From Gammaproteobacteria bacterium (GTDB lineage Bacteria > Pseudomonadota > Gammaproteobacteria > Steroidobacterales > Woeseiaceae), in NCBI GenBank assembly GCA_030429005.1, contig JAUIDP010000007.1, positions 1 through 64,000 on the forward strand: a stretch of 64,000 bases of DNA, written 5' to 3'. The notes beneath the pieces were generated by a model that searched no databases, had not been told where the DNA came from, and saw only the letters and a list, made by a program, of their open reading frames with translations. This document shows, one piece after another, positions 16,813 through 25,687 of the stretch. The position numbers were made by a program, and so were the translations under genes. Every line of letters begins with the position of its first letter. Within the stretch, counting starts at the first letter, position 1.

Positions 16813-18215
16813 TCCCCTGACAAGTATTCGCGTGGATCGGCAACCTTGCCGCGGATAGCGGAGGCGGCGGCGGTCATCGGACTGGCCAGGACAGTACGTG
16901 CACCGACACCCTGGCGGCCTTCGAAATTGCGATTGCTGGTGCTGACGCTGAGCTTGCCGCTCGCCACCGTGTCGCCGTTCATGCCGAGGCACATCGAGCA
17001 ACCGGATTCACGCCATTCGGCACCGGCCGCCAGGAACACTTCATCCAGCCCCAGCGCCTCGGCCTGCGCCTTGATCTGTTGCGAACCCGGCACCACCAGC
17101 ATCTGTACGCCGGCTGCAACCCTGCGACCCTGCAGGATCGATGCAGCTTGCTGCAGGTCTGACAGTCGTGCGTTCGTGCAACTGCCAACAAACACGACAT
17201 CGACATCGGTATCAGTCAGCGGCTTGCCCGGTTGCAATTGCATGTAGTCCAGCGCCTTCCGGAAACTGGAATCGCCACTGTTTTCGGGCACGGGGTCCTG
17301 GATACCGACAACCATGCCGGGATTGGTGCCGAAGGTCACCATGGGTTGCAAGCGGCCGGCATCGATGCTGACCTCCTTGTCGAATTCTGCGCCGGGTTCG
17401 CTCTGCAGTTCCCGCCACCGCGCGACGGCTGTGTCCCAGTCGGCGCCCTTCGGCGCCCTGGGTTTGCCATGCAGGTAGTCGAAAGTGACGTCATCCGGAG
17501 CGATCATGCCGGCGCGTGCGCCCGCCTCGATGGACATGTTGCAAACCGTCATGCGGGCATCCATTGACAGCGCCGCAATGGTTTCGCCGCGGTACTCGAT
17601 GACATGGCCTGTGCCGCCGTCAACGCCGATCCGGCCGATGATCTGCAGTATCAGGTCCTTGGCCGATACGCCGGCCTGCAGATGGCCGCTGACATTGATC
17701 GCCAGCGTGCGCGGCTTTCTCTGTAACAGGCACTGTGTCGCGAGAACATGGCCCACCTCGGTTGTGCCAATACCGAAGGCGAGGGCACCAAAAGCGCCAT
17801 GCGTGCTCGTGTGGCTGTCACCGCAGACGATGGTCTTGCCGGGCTGCGTGGCGCCCAGCTCGGGACCGATGATATGGACGATACCCCGATCGTCACTATC
17901 CTGGTCGAGCAACTCGATGCCGAATTCAGCGCAGTTCTCCTGCATCTGCGCTATCTGCAGTGCGGCGCTGCTGCCGATAATACGCGCATCCCGGAAACTC
18001 GCGCCCGGCAGGGTCGGTGTCGAGTGGTCCATCGTCGCCAGCGTCAGGTCGGGCCGGCGTACGCCGAGCTGCCGTTCGCGCAATACAGCAAAGGCCTGCG
18101 GCGTCGTAACTTCGTGGATCAGGTGCAGGTCTATGTAAAGTACCGCTGGCGTATCTTTCGTCTCTGCCGCAACGACGTGCGCATCCCAGACTTTCTCGAA
18201 CAGCGTGCGCGCCAT
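16809..18215 (-). CDS. leuC: 3-isopropylmalate dehydratase, large subunit
   Basis: Aconitase-family subunit carrying the 4Fe-4S cluster. The 468-residue protein has [13 protein letters not shown], the first cluster Cys in [10 protein letters not shown] and the other two in [10 protein letters not shown], with [10 protein letters not shown] near the end. ATG 18215 shares its A with the leuA stop (TGATG); an in-frame TTG one codon earlier is also possible. Confidence 0.97.
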   Translation of the reverse strand: MARTLFEKVWDAHVVAAETKDTPAVLYIDLHLIHEVTTPQAFAVLRERQLGVRRPDLTLATMDHSTPTLPGASFRDARIIGSSAALQIAQMQENCAEFGIELLDQDSDDRGIVHIIGPELGATQPGKTIVCGDSHTSTHGAFGALAFGIGTTEVGHVLATQCLLQRKPRTLAINVSGHLQAGVSAKDLILQIIGRIGVDGGTGHVIEYRGETIAALSMDARMTVCNMSIEAGARAGMIAPDDVTFDYLHGKPRAPKGADWDTAVARWRELQSEPGAEFDKEVSIDAGRLQPMVTFGTNPGMVVGIQDPVPENSGDSSFRKALDYMQLQPGKPLTDTDVDVVFVGSCTNARLSDLQQAASILQGRRVAAGVQMLVVPGSQQIKAQAEALGLDEVFLAAGAEWRESGCSMCLGMNGDTVASGKLSVSTSNRNFEGRQGVGARTVLASPMTAAASAIRGKVADPREYLSGE

Positions 18216-19780
18216 CAAATCGTCGCTCGCGACAATTTCTCGCGCGCCGGCTTGTCGTCGCCGTCGAGCTGTTGCCGGCGAAGTATCCGGTTTGTAACTT
18301 CGAGACAGGCACGCGCTGCCGCCTCGACGATGTCAACACTTGCGCCGGTCGCGCGATATGAATTGCCTTCGTACTCAACGGTGATCGTGACTTCGCCCTG
18401 TGCATCCTCGCCAACCGACGCACTGTGCAGGTCGAACTTGTGCAGCGTCACGTGAATTCCGGTGAGTTGGGCGAGCGCTGCGAACGCTGCGGCAACCGGG
18501 CCGTCACCTGTCGCCGTTGCCGCGACCGGTTCGCCGGATTCATTCTGCAATGTCACGGTTGCTGACGCCGGCGCATCCGAGTCCGTTTGCACTTCCATAC
18601 GGTGCAACGCCCATGGCCCGGTTGATTTGCCGTCCACGTTCATGATGATCGCTTCGATGTCACCGTCGTAGACATCTTTCTTCTTGTCAGCCAGTTTCTT
18701 GAATTCCTGGAAGGCCCGGTTGGTCTCGAACTCATCGAGCTCAAACCCCAGTTCGGCTACCCGATCACGGAATGCGTGCCGGCCGCTATGCTTGCCAAGC
18801 ACCAGGCTCGATCGTGCGAGCCCCACGTCTTCCGGGCGCATGATTTCGTAAGTCGAGCTGTGCTGCAGCATGCCGTGTTGATGAATACCGGCTTCGTGGG
18901 CAAACGCGTTCTCGCCGACAACGGCCTTGTTACGCGGTATCTGCATGCCGGTGATGCTGGCAACCAGGCGCGACGCCGGGTACAGGCGCGTCGAATCAAC
19001 ACCGGTTTCCAGGTTGAAGAACTCGGCGCGGGTCTTCAGCGCCATGACCACCTCTTCGAGACTGCAGTTGCCGGCGCGCTCACCAATGCCATTGATCGTA
19101 CATTCGACCTGGCGGGCGCCGGCACGGACCGCGGCCAGGCTGTTGGCGACCGCCATGCCGAGATCGTCATGGCAGTGCACGCTGAGTGTCACCGCATCAA
19201 TGCCGGCGACGTGCTGTTTCAGGTAGCGAAACAATTCGTCGAACTCGGCGGGCACCGTGTAACCGACCGTATCAGGAATATTGATCGTCGTGGCGCCGGC
19301 CTCGATGGCGGCGGAAACAACATCGGCCAGGTAGGGGAGTTCCGTGCGCGAGGCGTCCTCAGGCGAAAACTCGACATCGTCACAGAGCTCGCGGGCCATG
19401 CGTACGGCGCCCTGTGCGCTGCGGATAATCTCCTCCTTGGCCATGCGCAACTTGTGTTCACGATGTATTTCGCTCGTGGCAACGAAGACATGAATGCGAT
19501 GCCGTTCAGCGCCCTTGACAGCGGCATGCACTTTTTCGATGTCGCCGGGATTGCAGCGCGCAAGTCCACAAATAACCGGACCGAAGTTTTCGTCGGCGAT
19601 GGCTTTGACAGACTCGAAATCGCCCGGCGAAGCGGCCGGGAATCCCGCTTCGATAATATCGACGTTGAGCTCGGCAAGAAGCTTGGCAATGCGCAGTTTC
19701 TCACGCAGCGTCATGCTGCAGCCTGGCGCCTGTTCACCATCGCGTAACGTCGTGTCAAATATCCGAACGCGGTCACTCAT
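18215..19780 (-). CDS. leuA: 2-isopropylmalate synthase
   Basis: Condenses acetyl-CoA with 2-ketoisovalerate, committing carbon to leucine. The 521-residue protein has [16 protein letters not shown], the metal-binding [33 protein letters not shown] and [11 protein letters not shown], and a C-terminal LeuA dimer/regulatory domain (about 390-520) that normally mediates leucine feedback. The ATG at 19780 has AGGAG about nine bases upstream. It is 21 bases downstream of ilvC. Confidence 0.97.
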   Translation of the reverse strand: MSDRVRIFDTTLRDGEQAPGCSMTLREKLRIAKLLAELNVDIIEAGFPAASPGDFESVKAIADENFGPVICGLARCNPGDIEKVHAAVKGAERHRIHVFVATSEIHREHKLRMAKEEIIRSAQGAVRMARELCDDVEFSPEDASRTELPYLADVVSAAIEAGATTINIPDTVGYTVPAEFDELFRYLKQHVAGIDAVTLSVHCHDDLGMAVANSLAAVRAGARQVECTINGIGERAGNCSLEEVVMALKTRAEFFNLETGVDSTRLYPASRLVASITGMQIPRNKAVVGENAFAHEAGIHQHGMLQHSSTYEIMRPEDVGLARSSLVLGKHSGRHAFRDRVAELGFELDEFETNRAFQEFKKLADKKKDVYDGDIEAIIMNVDGKSTGPWALHRMEVQTDSDAPASATVTLQNESGEPVAATATGDGPVAAAFAALAQLTGIHVTLHKFDLHSASVGEDAQGEVTITVEYEGNSYRATGASVDIVEAAARACLEVTNRILRRQQLDGDDKPAREKLSRATI

Positions 19781-19801
19781 GTCCCATTGCTCCTGTTCCT
19801 G

Positions 19802-20788
19802 TTACTCCTGCAACCAGTCCATTCGCCCACGCAGGTCCGCACCCACCTTCTCGATCGGGTGCTCCAGGTCGGCGTTCATTTTCTTGCGGAACTCCGGCAT
19901 GCCAGCTTCATTCTCGGCTATCCAGTTGCGTGCGAAAGTTCCGTCCTGGATTTCTGCCAGGATCGACTTCATCGCCGCCCGGGCACGATCATCGACAACC
20001 CGCGGGCCGCTGACGAGGTCGCCCCAGGCGGCTGTATCGCTGATGAACTTGTGCATCTTGCGCAAGCCGCCCTCGTGCAGGAGGTCCACGATCAACTTCA
20101 ATTCGTGCATGACTTCGTAGTAGGCGACTTCCGGCTGGTAGCCGGCTTCGACCAGTGTCTCGAAACCCGCGACAATGAGTTCGGTGGTGCCACCACAGAG
20201 CACTGCCTGCTCGCCAAACAGGTCGGTCTCGGTTTCCTCGGCAAAGGTCGTTTCGATAACGCCGGCACGCGCGCCACCGATACCGGAAGCGTAGGCCAGC
20301 GCCATTTTCAGGGCGTTGCCCGTTACATCGGCGTGCACGGCGACCAGGCAGGGCACGCCATGGCCTTCCTCGTACTGGCGCCGGACCAGGCCGCCGGGTC
20401 CCTTCGGCGCGATCAGGGCGACGTCCAGGTCGGCACGCGGTTCGATTTGCTTGAAGTGCACAGCGAAACCGTGCGCGAACAGCAGCATGGCGCCTTCATC
20501 GATGGCGTCGATGACCGACGCATAAAGTGCTTTTTGAACCATATCCGGCGTCAGGAACGCGACGATTGCCGCGCCTCGCACCGCATCGACCGGCTCCATA
20601 ACCTTGAGGCCGTCGGCCTCCGCTTTGGCCCAGCTGGCGCCGTCGCGACGCAAGCCGACCACGACATCGAAGCCGCTGTCTTTCAAATTCAACGCATGCG
20701 CGCGGCCCTGGCTGCCGTAGCCGAGGATCGTGATCTGGCGATCGAGAAGAGTGGAGGTGTCAACATCTGATTCTGAGTACATCTGCAT
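19802..20788 (-). CDS. ilvC: Ketol-acid reductoisomerase (class I)
   Basis: NADPH-dependent conversion of acetolactate to dihydroxy-isovalerate. At 328 residues it is the short class I form. Motifs are the Rossmann [38 protein letters not shown], the metal site [18 protein letters not shown], and [18 protein letters not shown] 20788 is preceded by AAGGAA seven bases upstream. First structural gene of the ilvC-leuACDB operon, about 40 bases after the attenuator terminator, so pathway flux to valine and leucine is probably set by the leader. Confidence 0.98.
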   Translation of the reverse strand: MQMYSESDVDTSTLLDRQITILGYGSQGRAHALNLKDSGFDVVVGLRRDGASWAKAEADGLKVMEPVDAVRGAAIVAFLTPDMVQKALYASVIDAIDEGAMLLFAHGFAVHFKQIEPRADLDVALIAPKGPGGLVRRQYEEGHGVPCLVAVHADVTGNALKMALAYASGIGGARAGVIETTFAEETETDLFGEQAVLCGGTTELIVAGFETLVEAGYQPEVAYYEVMHELKLIVDLLHEGGLRKMHKFISDTAAWGDLVSGPRVVDDRARAAMKSILAEIQDGTFARNWIAENEAGMPEFRKKMNADLEHPIEKVGADLRGRMDWLQE

Positions 20789-20833
20789 ACCGTTTTTCCT
20801 TGGGTCTTATGCCAGTTTCGAATACAAAAAACT

Positions 20834-20869
20834 AAAAAAAACCCCGCTTGCCAAATGGGAAGCGGGGTT
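20834..20869 (-). terminator. Attenuator terminator of the ilvC-leuACDB operon
   Basis: On the minus strand a perfect 10-bp stem (20869-20860 with 20849-20840, core CCCCGCTT/AAGCGGGG) with a 10-base loop runs into a T-tract. It lies between the leader peptide stop (20896) and ilvC. Its 5' arm can alternatively pair with AGCGGG in the last leader codons (20904-20899), giving the antiterminator of a ribosome-controlled attenuator. Confidence 0.85.
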
Positions 20870-20895
20870 CGCGAATTCTTGTTCCAGGATACGCG

Positions 20896-20985
20896 CTACC
20901 CGCTCTTGCTCCGGAGAAGGAGAAGCAGTACAAGCGCAGAGCCCTGAGTCAGTGTTCCTGGCTGCTGTTTCTGTTCAGGTTTCAT
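20896..20985 (-). CDS. ilv-leu leader peptide (29 residues)
   Basis: A short frame from ATG 20985 to TAG 20896 contains ALVLLLLL at residues 17-24: CTT GTA CTG CTT CTC CTT CTC. A run of six Leu codons and one Val just before a terminator hairpin is the hallmark of leucine/valine attenuation leaders in proteobacteria. Stalling on Leu codons when charged leucine tRNA is scarce would leave AGCGGG (20904-20899) free to block the terminator. The start is about two bases from the predicted transcription start, so the peptide may be translated from a leaderless end; no Shine-Dalgarno is seen. Previously known systems of this type include E. coli leuL and ilvL; this one is not homologous in detail. 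Confidence 0.8.
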   Translation of the reverse strand: MKPEQKQQPGTLTQGSALVLLLLLRSKSG

Positions 20986-20993
20986 AGTGGCGC

Positions 20994-21022
20994 ATGATCT
21001 GGCAACGACCCGAGGATGTCAA
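20994..21022 (-). promoter_or_regulatory. Promoter of the ilvC-leuACDB leader
   Basis: Minus-strand TTGACA (21022-21017, perfect -35), 17-base spacer, GATCAT (20999-20994, four of six). Transcription should begin near 20987, just before the leader peptide ATG. Confidence 0.65.
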
Positions 21023-21164
21023 CCACTGCAAAATCAGTTACTTGTGTTACTAACCAGCTATACGCTGCCAATCTCGCCGGCAAACAAAAAAGTGACGCCA
21101 TTACCCGAATCTTATGTTGCTGACGGGCTAGTCAAACGCGAAGCATGTGTTATTCTCTGGGTCA

Positions 21165-21263
21165 GGTTATCGGGACCTAAAAATTATATTGTAAGAAATG
21201 GCGGGGAAGCCGGCGTCGCTGACACCGGTAAGCCAGAAACAAGAGAGAACTACCGACTGAACC
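21165..21263 (+). ncRNA. Possible structured leader RNA of the TonB operon
   Basis: GGTT and TCGG (21165-21168, 21170-21173) can pair with CCGA and AACC (21253-21256, 21260-21263), closing about 80 bases that contain a hairpin CCGGCGTC/GACACCGG (21210-21228, one mismatch) and an AGCCAG element at 21231-21236 faintly like the start of a B12 box. This is a riboswitch-like layout about 200 bases before the DUF3450 gene, but I could not match it to a known class; the invariant GCCACTG of cobalamin riboswitches is absent. Confidence 0.2.
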
Positions 21264-21459
21264 CATAGAAAAAATTTTTTCGCCGCGGCGACAGTGGAGA
21301 GGGTCGCGTGCAGAAGTGCAATTTGCCGTTCGGCAGATGCGCTTATCATTTTGTGCGTTTGTCGATTCGTGCAGTTTTTGAATGAATCGATGCCGCGCAT
21401 CCCTCTCCGCACAATAATTTTGACTACATAGTAATTTGACCTCGTTAGAAGGAGCGTTC
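21264..21459. other. Non-coding stretch between the ilvC and TonB operons
   Basis: With the leader elements before it, this forms a 474-base divergent region (20986-21459). It holds two adjacent perfect palindromes, A6T6 at 21269-21280 and TCGCCGCGGCGA at 21280-21291, and an inverted repeat TCGATT/AATCGA near 21362-21391. No confident promoter for the plus-strand operon was found, and the small open frames here look spurious. Confidence 0.4.
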
Positions 21460-22251
21460 ATGAAACGGTGCAAAAGCAGCAGTCGGCGCGCAAGCGTTGC
21501 AATTCTTGCAGCAAGCTTGTTAGCAGCATCCGGCAGCGTATTCGCCCAGAGTGTTGACCAGGTACTGCAAGCGCAGGACCGGCGTCTTTCCCTGGCACAA
21601 CAATCACAACAGCGAGTCAACGATATCGTTGAGGGTACGCGTTCGCTTGAAGACCAGTACCGGTCTATTAATAAGGAAATCGATGGCCTGAAGGTCTACA
21701 ACCGGCTGATGCTGGCGCAGACCAGTGGCCAGGATGCAGTGCTCGAAGATATTTCGCTGTCCATGGACCAGGTTGATGTCATCAACCGGCAGATCTTCCC
21801 GCTGATGGAGCGCATGATCGACGGCCTCGAGCAGTCCATCGCACTCGACGTGCCGTTCCTGATGGAAGAACGCACTGATCGCATCAACGCCCTGAAGGAC
21901 ATCATGGAACGCTCCGACGTCAGCGTTGCGGAAAAATTCCGCAAGGTGATGGAGGCGTACCAGATCGAGAATGATTACGGTACGTCCGTCGACGAGTACA
22001 CGGAGACGATCGAACTCGAAGACGGCTCGATCCGTGACTACACCATATTGCGCGTCGGTCGCGTCGGCCTGTATTTCCAGTCGGAAGACTCCGAGATTAC
22101 GGGTCGCTGGTCAATGGAAGAGGGTCGCTGGGTTATCGACAACTCTTCACGCAGCGAAATCCAGAAAGCGATTCGTATGGCGAAAGACCTGGTAGCTCCG
22201 GAATTGATCCTGATTCCGGTTTCTGGCCCGACCGCAGCGGAGGCATCGTAA
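21460..22251 (+). CDS. DUF3450 family periplasmic protein
   Basis: A 263-residue exported protein: signal peptide with ILAASLLAASGSVFAQS, then a helical, coiled-coil-like body (about 25-125) and a C-terminal beta-rich part (WSMEEGRWVIDNSS). DUF3450 proteins are regularly encoded at the head of TonB/ExbBD operons of the TonB2 type, and a role in that machine is inferred from this. ATG 21460 has a strong AGAAGGAG seven bases upstream; a longer frame to 21436 has none. The stop is directly followed by the next ATG. Confidence 0.85.
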   Translation: MKRCKSSSRRASVAILAASLLAASGSVFAQSVDQVLQAQDRRLSLAQQSQQRVNDIVEGTRSLEDQYRSINKEIDGLKVYNRLMLAQTSGQDAVLEDISLSMDQVDVINRQIFPLMERMIDGLEQSIALDVPFLMEERTDRINALKDIMERSDVSVAEKFRKVMEAYQIENDYGTSVDEYTETIELEDGSIRDYTILRVGRVGLYFQSEDSEITGRWSMEEGRWVIDNSSRSEIQKAIRMAKDLVAPELILIPVSGPTAAEAS

Positions 22252-23619
22252 ATGAAACGTCTAGTAATAATGATCGCCGCCGGCATGCTCGGCATGGCAA
22301 TGGGCCCGGTTTCCGCACAGGAAGACGCCGCGAGCATGGCTGAACTGCTGCGCATGATCGAGCAAGGCCAGGCGCGGGATAACCAGGAAGCGCGGGAACG
22401 CGAGGCGCGCTTCAACCAGCAGCGCAACCAGCAGCAGCAACTGCTGAACCAGGCGCGCGCGGAGCGCACCCGGCACGAGAATGAAAGTGCACGGCTTGAA
22501 CAGCTGTTTGAGGACAACCAGGCAGAGATCGTTGCAGCTCGCGCTGCACTCGATGAGCGCCTGGGTGCATTGAAAGAGCTGTTCGGTGTCTTGCAGACGG
22601 TTGCCGGCGACACGCAGGCACGATTCAACGACTCGCTGACCAACATCCAGTATCCGGACCGGTCGGAATTCCTCGTTGAACTCGGCAGCAAGATGGCAGG
22701 CGCAAATACGCTGGCCTCGATCGAAGACATCGAGCGCCTGTGGTTCGAACTGCAACGCGAGGTGACCGAGTCGGGCAAGATCGTCAAGTTCAATACGACG
22801 GTAACTCGTGCCAATGGTGACCAGGAAGAAAACGAAGTCGTACGCGTCGGTGCGTTCAACATCGTTTTCGATGACGGCTACCTGCGCTACAACTCCGACA
22901 CCAAATCGATCAGCGAACTTCAAAAACAACCGACGCAGGCTCGCTACACCAATTCCACGGGCGACCTGGTCGCAGCCGCTCCTGGTGAACTGGTTACGTT
23001 CGGCCTCGACGTCACACGCGGTGGCATCCTGGCCCTGTTGGTTGAATCGCCAACGGTCAAGGATCGCATCCAGCAGGGTGGCATCGTCGGTTACTGCATT
23101 ATCGGACTCGGCATCATCGGTCTGTTGATCGCGATCTGGCGCTTTATCGGACTCTCCAACGATAGTCGCAAGGTCACGGCACAGCTGAAGCGTGATACCG
23201 CGAGCACCGACAACCCGCTTGGTCGCGTCCTGGCTGCGTACGAAAGCAACCAGAATGCCGACACCGACACGCTCGAGCTCAAGCTCAGTGAGGCGGCGTT
23301 GAAGGAAATGCCGGGGCTGACGAAGGGATTGCTGTTCATCAAGGTGATCTCCGTGGTCGCTCCGCTTATGGGGCTGCTCGGTACTGTGACCGGCATGATC
23401 AAGACCTTCCAGGTCATCACGCTGTACGGTGCTGGCGATCCGAAGATGATGGCCGGCGGTATCTCGCAGGCGCTGATGACAACGGTACTCGGCCTGGTGG
23501 TCGCTATCCCGATGGTCCTGCTGCACACGGTTGTCAGTGGACAGAGCCGCAAAGTCATCAACATTCTCCAGTCGCAGAGTGCGGGCCTGGTTGCGCAACA
23601 CTCAGAACGCAGCCACTAA
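22252..23619 (+). CDS. Long ExbB/MotA-TolQ-family protein with periplasmic coiled coil (TtpC-like)
   Basis: A 455-residue inner-membrane protein. After a signal sequence (MIAAGMLGMAMGPVSAQ) comes a Gln/Glu/Arg-rich coiled coil (about 28-110) and a periplasmic domain, then a transmembrane helix (about 282-302) and the MotA/TolQ/ExbB channel domain (about 350-445) with LMGLLGTVTGMIKTFQVI. This arrangement matches TtpC of the Vibrio TonB2 system, which works with ExbB2, ExbD2 and TonB2. It begins at the base after the DUF3450 stop. Confidence 0.9.
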   Translation: MKRLVIMIAAGMLGMAMGPVSAQEDAASMAELLRMIEQGQARDNQEAREREARFNQQRNQQQQLLNQARAERTRHENESARLEQLFEDNQAEIVAARAALDERLGALKELFGVLQTVAGDTQARFNDSLTNIQYPDRSEFLVELGSKMAGANTLASIEDIERLWFELQREVTESGKIVKFNTTVTRANGDQEENEVVRVGAFNIVFDDGYLRYNSDTKSISELQKQPTQARYTNSTGDLVAAAPGELVTFGLDVTRGGILALLVESPTVKDRIQQGGIVGYCIIGLGIIGLLIAIWRFIGLSNDSRKVTAQLKRDTASTDNPLGRVLAAYESNQNADTDTLELKLSEAALKEMPGLTKGLLFIKVISVVAPLMGLLGTVTGMIKTFQVITLYGAGDPKMMAGGISQALMTTVLGLVVAIPMVLLHTVVSGQSRKVINILQSQSAGLVAQHSERSH

Positions 23620-23628
23620 GGAGTCGTT

Positions 23629-24156
23629 ATGATTTGGCTAACTGACAGTTTTGAAGCCATTCGTGACTTCATGGAGCTCGGTGGCCCGGTACTGCGGTGG
23701 ATAGCCCTCACCATCTTCCTGATGTGGGTTCTCATCGTCGAGCGGTTGATGTACTTCCGCTCGACGATGAAGAGCATGGCAAAGGAGATTCATGACAATT
23801 GGGAAAACCGCAGTGAGCGGCGCTCCTGGCACGCGCAGCAGATTCGCGAAATGATGATTTCGCAATTCAGCGTGGCGACCAACAAGGGGATCGCGATGAT
23901 CCAGACGCTGGTCGCGTTGTGTCCTTTGCTGGGGCTGCTGGGTACGGTTACCGGCATGATCAGCGTATTCCAGGTCATGGCAACGTCAGGGTCCGGCAAT
24001 GTCCGGGCCATGGCGGCCGGCGTGTCACAGGCAACCGTGCCGACGATGGCCGGCATGGTTGGGGCACTATCGGGCGTATTGTTTGTCACAATACTTACCA
24101 GGCGTGCGGCGCGCGAGGTGCACTTCCTAGAAGACACCTTGACCATGGACCACTAA
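23629..24156 (+). CDS. exbB: ExbB-type proton channel subunit
   Basis: A 175-residue MotA/TolQ/ExbB protein with three membrane helices: about 20-40 and two in the conserved core around LLGLLGTVTGMISVFQVMA and GMVGALSGVLFVTIL. Forms the proton channel with ExbD and energises TonB. A GGAGT ribosome site precedes ATG 23629. It is short, as expected for the ExbB2 partner of a TtpC-like protein. Confidence 0.93.
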   Translation: MIWLTDSFEAIRDFMELGGPVLRWIALTIFLMWVLIVERLMYFRSTMKSMAKEIHDNWENRSERRSWHAQQIREMMISQFSVATNKGIAMIQTLVALCPLLGLLGTVTGMISVFQVMATSGSGNVRAMAAGVSQATVPTMAGMVGALSGVLFVTILTRRAAREVHFLEDTLTMDH

Positions 24157-24166
24157 GGGGAAAATC

Positions 24167-24580
24167 ATGCGGAAGCACAATTTTAACCTGGGCGGGGAAG
24201 AGGAAGAGAATGAGATCAACCTCACGCCGATGCTCGACGTGGTGTTCATCATGCTGATCTTCTTCATCGTGACGGCTTCCTTCATCAAGGAAGCCGGTAT
24301 CGATGTCAATCGGCCGGATGCCCCGGTGACCGAGACACAACCCGAGGATGCCAATATTCTCGTGGTGATCGACGGGAACGACGACATCTTCATCGATCGA
24401 CGGCTGATCGACCCACGGGCCGTTCGGGCCAACATCGAACGCCTGCACGCCGAGAACCCACAGGGATCGGTCGTTATCCAGCCCAGCATTCGCTCGACCA
24501 ACAAGATGCTGGTCACGGTGATGGATGCATCACGGGAAGCCGGTGTTTACAGTATTTCGATCGCCGACAACCCCAATTAG
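24167..24580 (+). CDS. exbD: ExbD-type biopolymer transport protein (first copy)
   Basis: A 137-residue protein with an acidic N-terminus, one membrane helix MLDVVFIMLIFFIVTASFI (about 24-42) with the proton-carrying Asp in LTPMLDVVF, and a periplasmic domain. The N-terminal half is nearly identical in sequence to the ExbD encoded next, but the rest has diverged. AGGGGAAA precedes the ATG. Confidence 0.94.
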   Translation: MRKHNFNLGGEEEENEINLTPMLDVVFIMLIFFIVTASFIKEAGIDVNRPDAPVTETQPEDANILVVIDGNDDIFIDRRLIDPRAVRANIERLHAENPQGSVVIQPSIRSTNKMLVTVMDASREAGVYSISIADNPN

Positions 24581-24594
24581 GCAAGGATTGAACT

Positions 24595-24999
24595 ATGAAA
24601 AATCGTAGTCTCGTTGAAGAAGAGGAAGAGAATGAGATCAACCTGACGCCCATGCTCGACGTCGTGTTTATCATGTTGATCTTTTTTATCGTTACCGCTT
24701 CGTTCATCAAGGAAGCCGGCATCGAGGTTGAGCGACCCGAAGCAACCACCTGGAACAAGATGGAAGATGCCAACATCCTGATCGCTATCAGCCCTTCTGA
24801 CGAAATCTGGATCGACAAGAAAGTCATCGATCCGCGCGCCGTACGGCCGACGATTGAACGTCTGCGAGCTGAAAACCCGAAAGGGTCGCTGGTGATCCAG
24901 GCCGATGAGGAGTCGACTAATGAGGCCCTGACGATCGTAATGGAGGCGGCCAAGCAAGCTGGCGTTGCCAACGTTGCCATCTCAACTACCCAGGACTAG
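24595..24999 (+). CDS. exbD: ExbD-type biopolymer transport protein (second copy)
   Basis: A 134-residue ExbD with the same layout as its neighbour: NEINLTPMLDVVF with the functional Asp, one helix, then the periplasmic domain ending NVAISTTQD. Tandem ExbD genes indicate a duplication and possibly a hetero-dimeric ExbD stator. It is 14 bases downstream of the first copy. Confidence 0.94.
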   Translation: MKNRSLVEEEEENEINLTPMLDVVFIMLIFFIVTASFIKEAGIEVERPEATTWNKMEDANILIAISPSDEIWIDKKVIDPRAVRPTIERLRAENPKGSLVIQADEESTNEALTIVMEAAKQAGVANVAISTTQD

Positions 25000-25038
25000 A
25001 CAAGCGGTGCGAGACGTGCCGGCAAGAGGAATCGAAAC

Positions 25039-25644
25039 ATGATAGGTCGTTATGCTTTTTCAATCGTAATCGGTGTCGTCATAACACTCAGCCTGTTGTT
25101 CGTAATGCATCTGCTGATCGAATACGGCGAGTCCGCGGTGACCAAGGAGCGAACCCGGCATAACCTGGAATTCGTACGTGTCAAACGTAACGAGTCCCTG
25201 AACACCGAGGACTTTACTCCCGAGAAACCGCCGAAGCCGCCGGAGACCCCGCCTGAGACTCCACCTCAGGACATGGACAACGTCGATCCGAATGCGCCTT
25301 CGATCAATGTGGCGGCGCCGACGATGGACGTTTCATCGGACATAGGTGGCCCGGGCGGCATGAACATTGCCGAAGGTGACTACCTGCCCATCGTGCGCGT
25401 GGCTCCGGTTTACCCGGCGCGCGCTCTGTCACGCGGTCTGGAAGGGCATGTCGACCTGTCATTCACCGTGACGACGGCTGGCACGGTTCGAGACCCGGTA
25501 GTGATCTTTTCGACCAGCAGTATGTTCGAACGGGCGGCAACCCGCGCGGTGCTGAAGTTCAAGTACAAGCCTCGCGTTGTTGACGGTGTCCCGGTCGACG
25601 TACCAAACGTCAAGACGCGCATTACCTTCAAGATCGAGAAATAA
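25039..25644 (+). CDS. tonB: TonB family energy transducer
   Basis: A 201-residue protein with an N-terminal membrane helix (about 7-30), a Pro/Glu-rich periplasmic spacer (EKPPKPPETPPETPP, about 55-75) and a C-terminal TonB domain (about 115-200) with YPARALSRGLEGHVDLSF and the final VPNVKTRITFKIEK. The short spacer is typical of TonB2-type transducers. It would contact TonB-dependent receptors encoded elsewhere; none is in the window. Confidence 0.95.
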   Translation: MIGRYAFSIVIGVVITLSLLFVMHLLIEYGESAVTKERTRHNLEFVRVKRNESLNTEDFTPEKPPKPPETPPETPPQDMDNVDPNAPSINVAAPTMDVSSDIGGPGGMNIAEGDYLPIVRVAPVYPARALSRGLEGHVDLSFTVTTAGTVRDPVVIFSTSSMFERAATRAVLKFKYKPRVVDGVPVDVPNVKTRITFKIEK

Positions 25645-25687
25645 GTTTCCCGGCGGGAATAACTGATCGCAAAGGATATATTTCGAT

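Noticed and set aside
16075-17247. A 390-codon open frame antisense to leuD/leuC
   Set aside because: Crosses two real genes and shows no family features.
21165-21263. Complete cobalamin riboswitch upstream of the TonB operon
   Set aside because: Only GGGAAGCC-like and AGCCAG fragments are seen; the GCCACTG core and a full B12 box are missing. Retained only as an unclassified structured RNA candidate.
20987-21268. A 93-codon plus-strand open frame across the ilvC leader promoter
   Set aside because: It covers the minus-strand TTGACA promoter and the candidate leader RNA, and has no protein family features.
22261-23601. A 446-codon open frame antisense to the TtpC-like gene
   Set aside because: Shadow of a confidently identified ExbB-family gene; composition is that of a reverse-frame translation.
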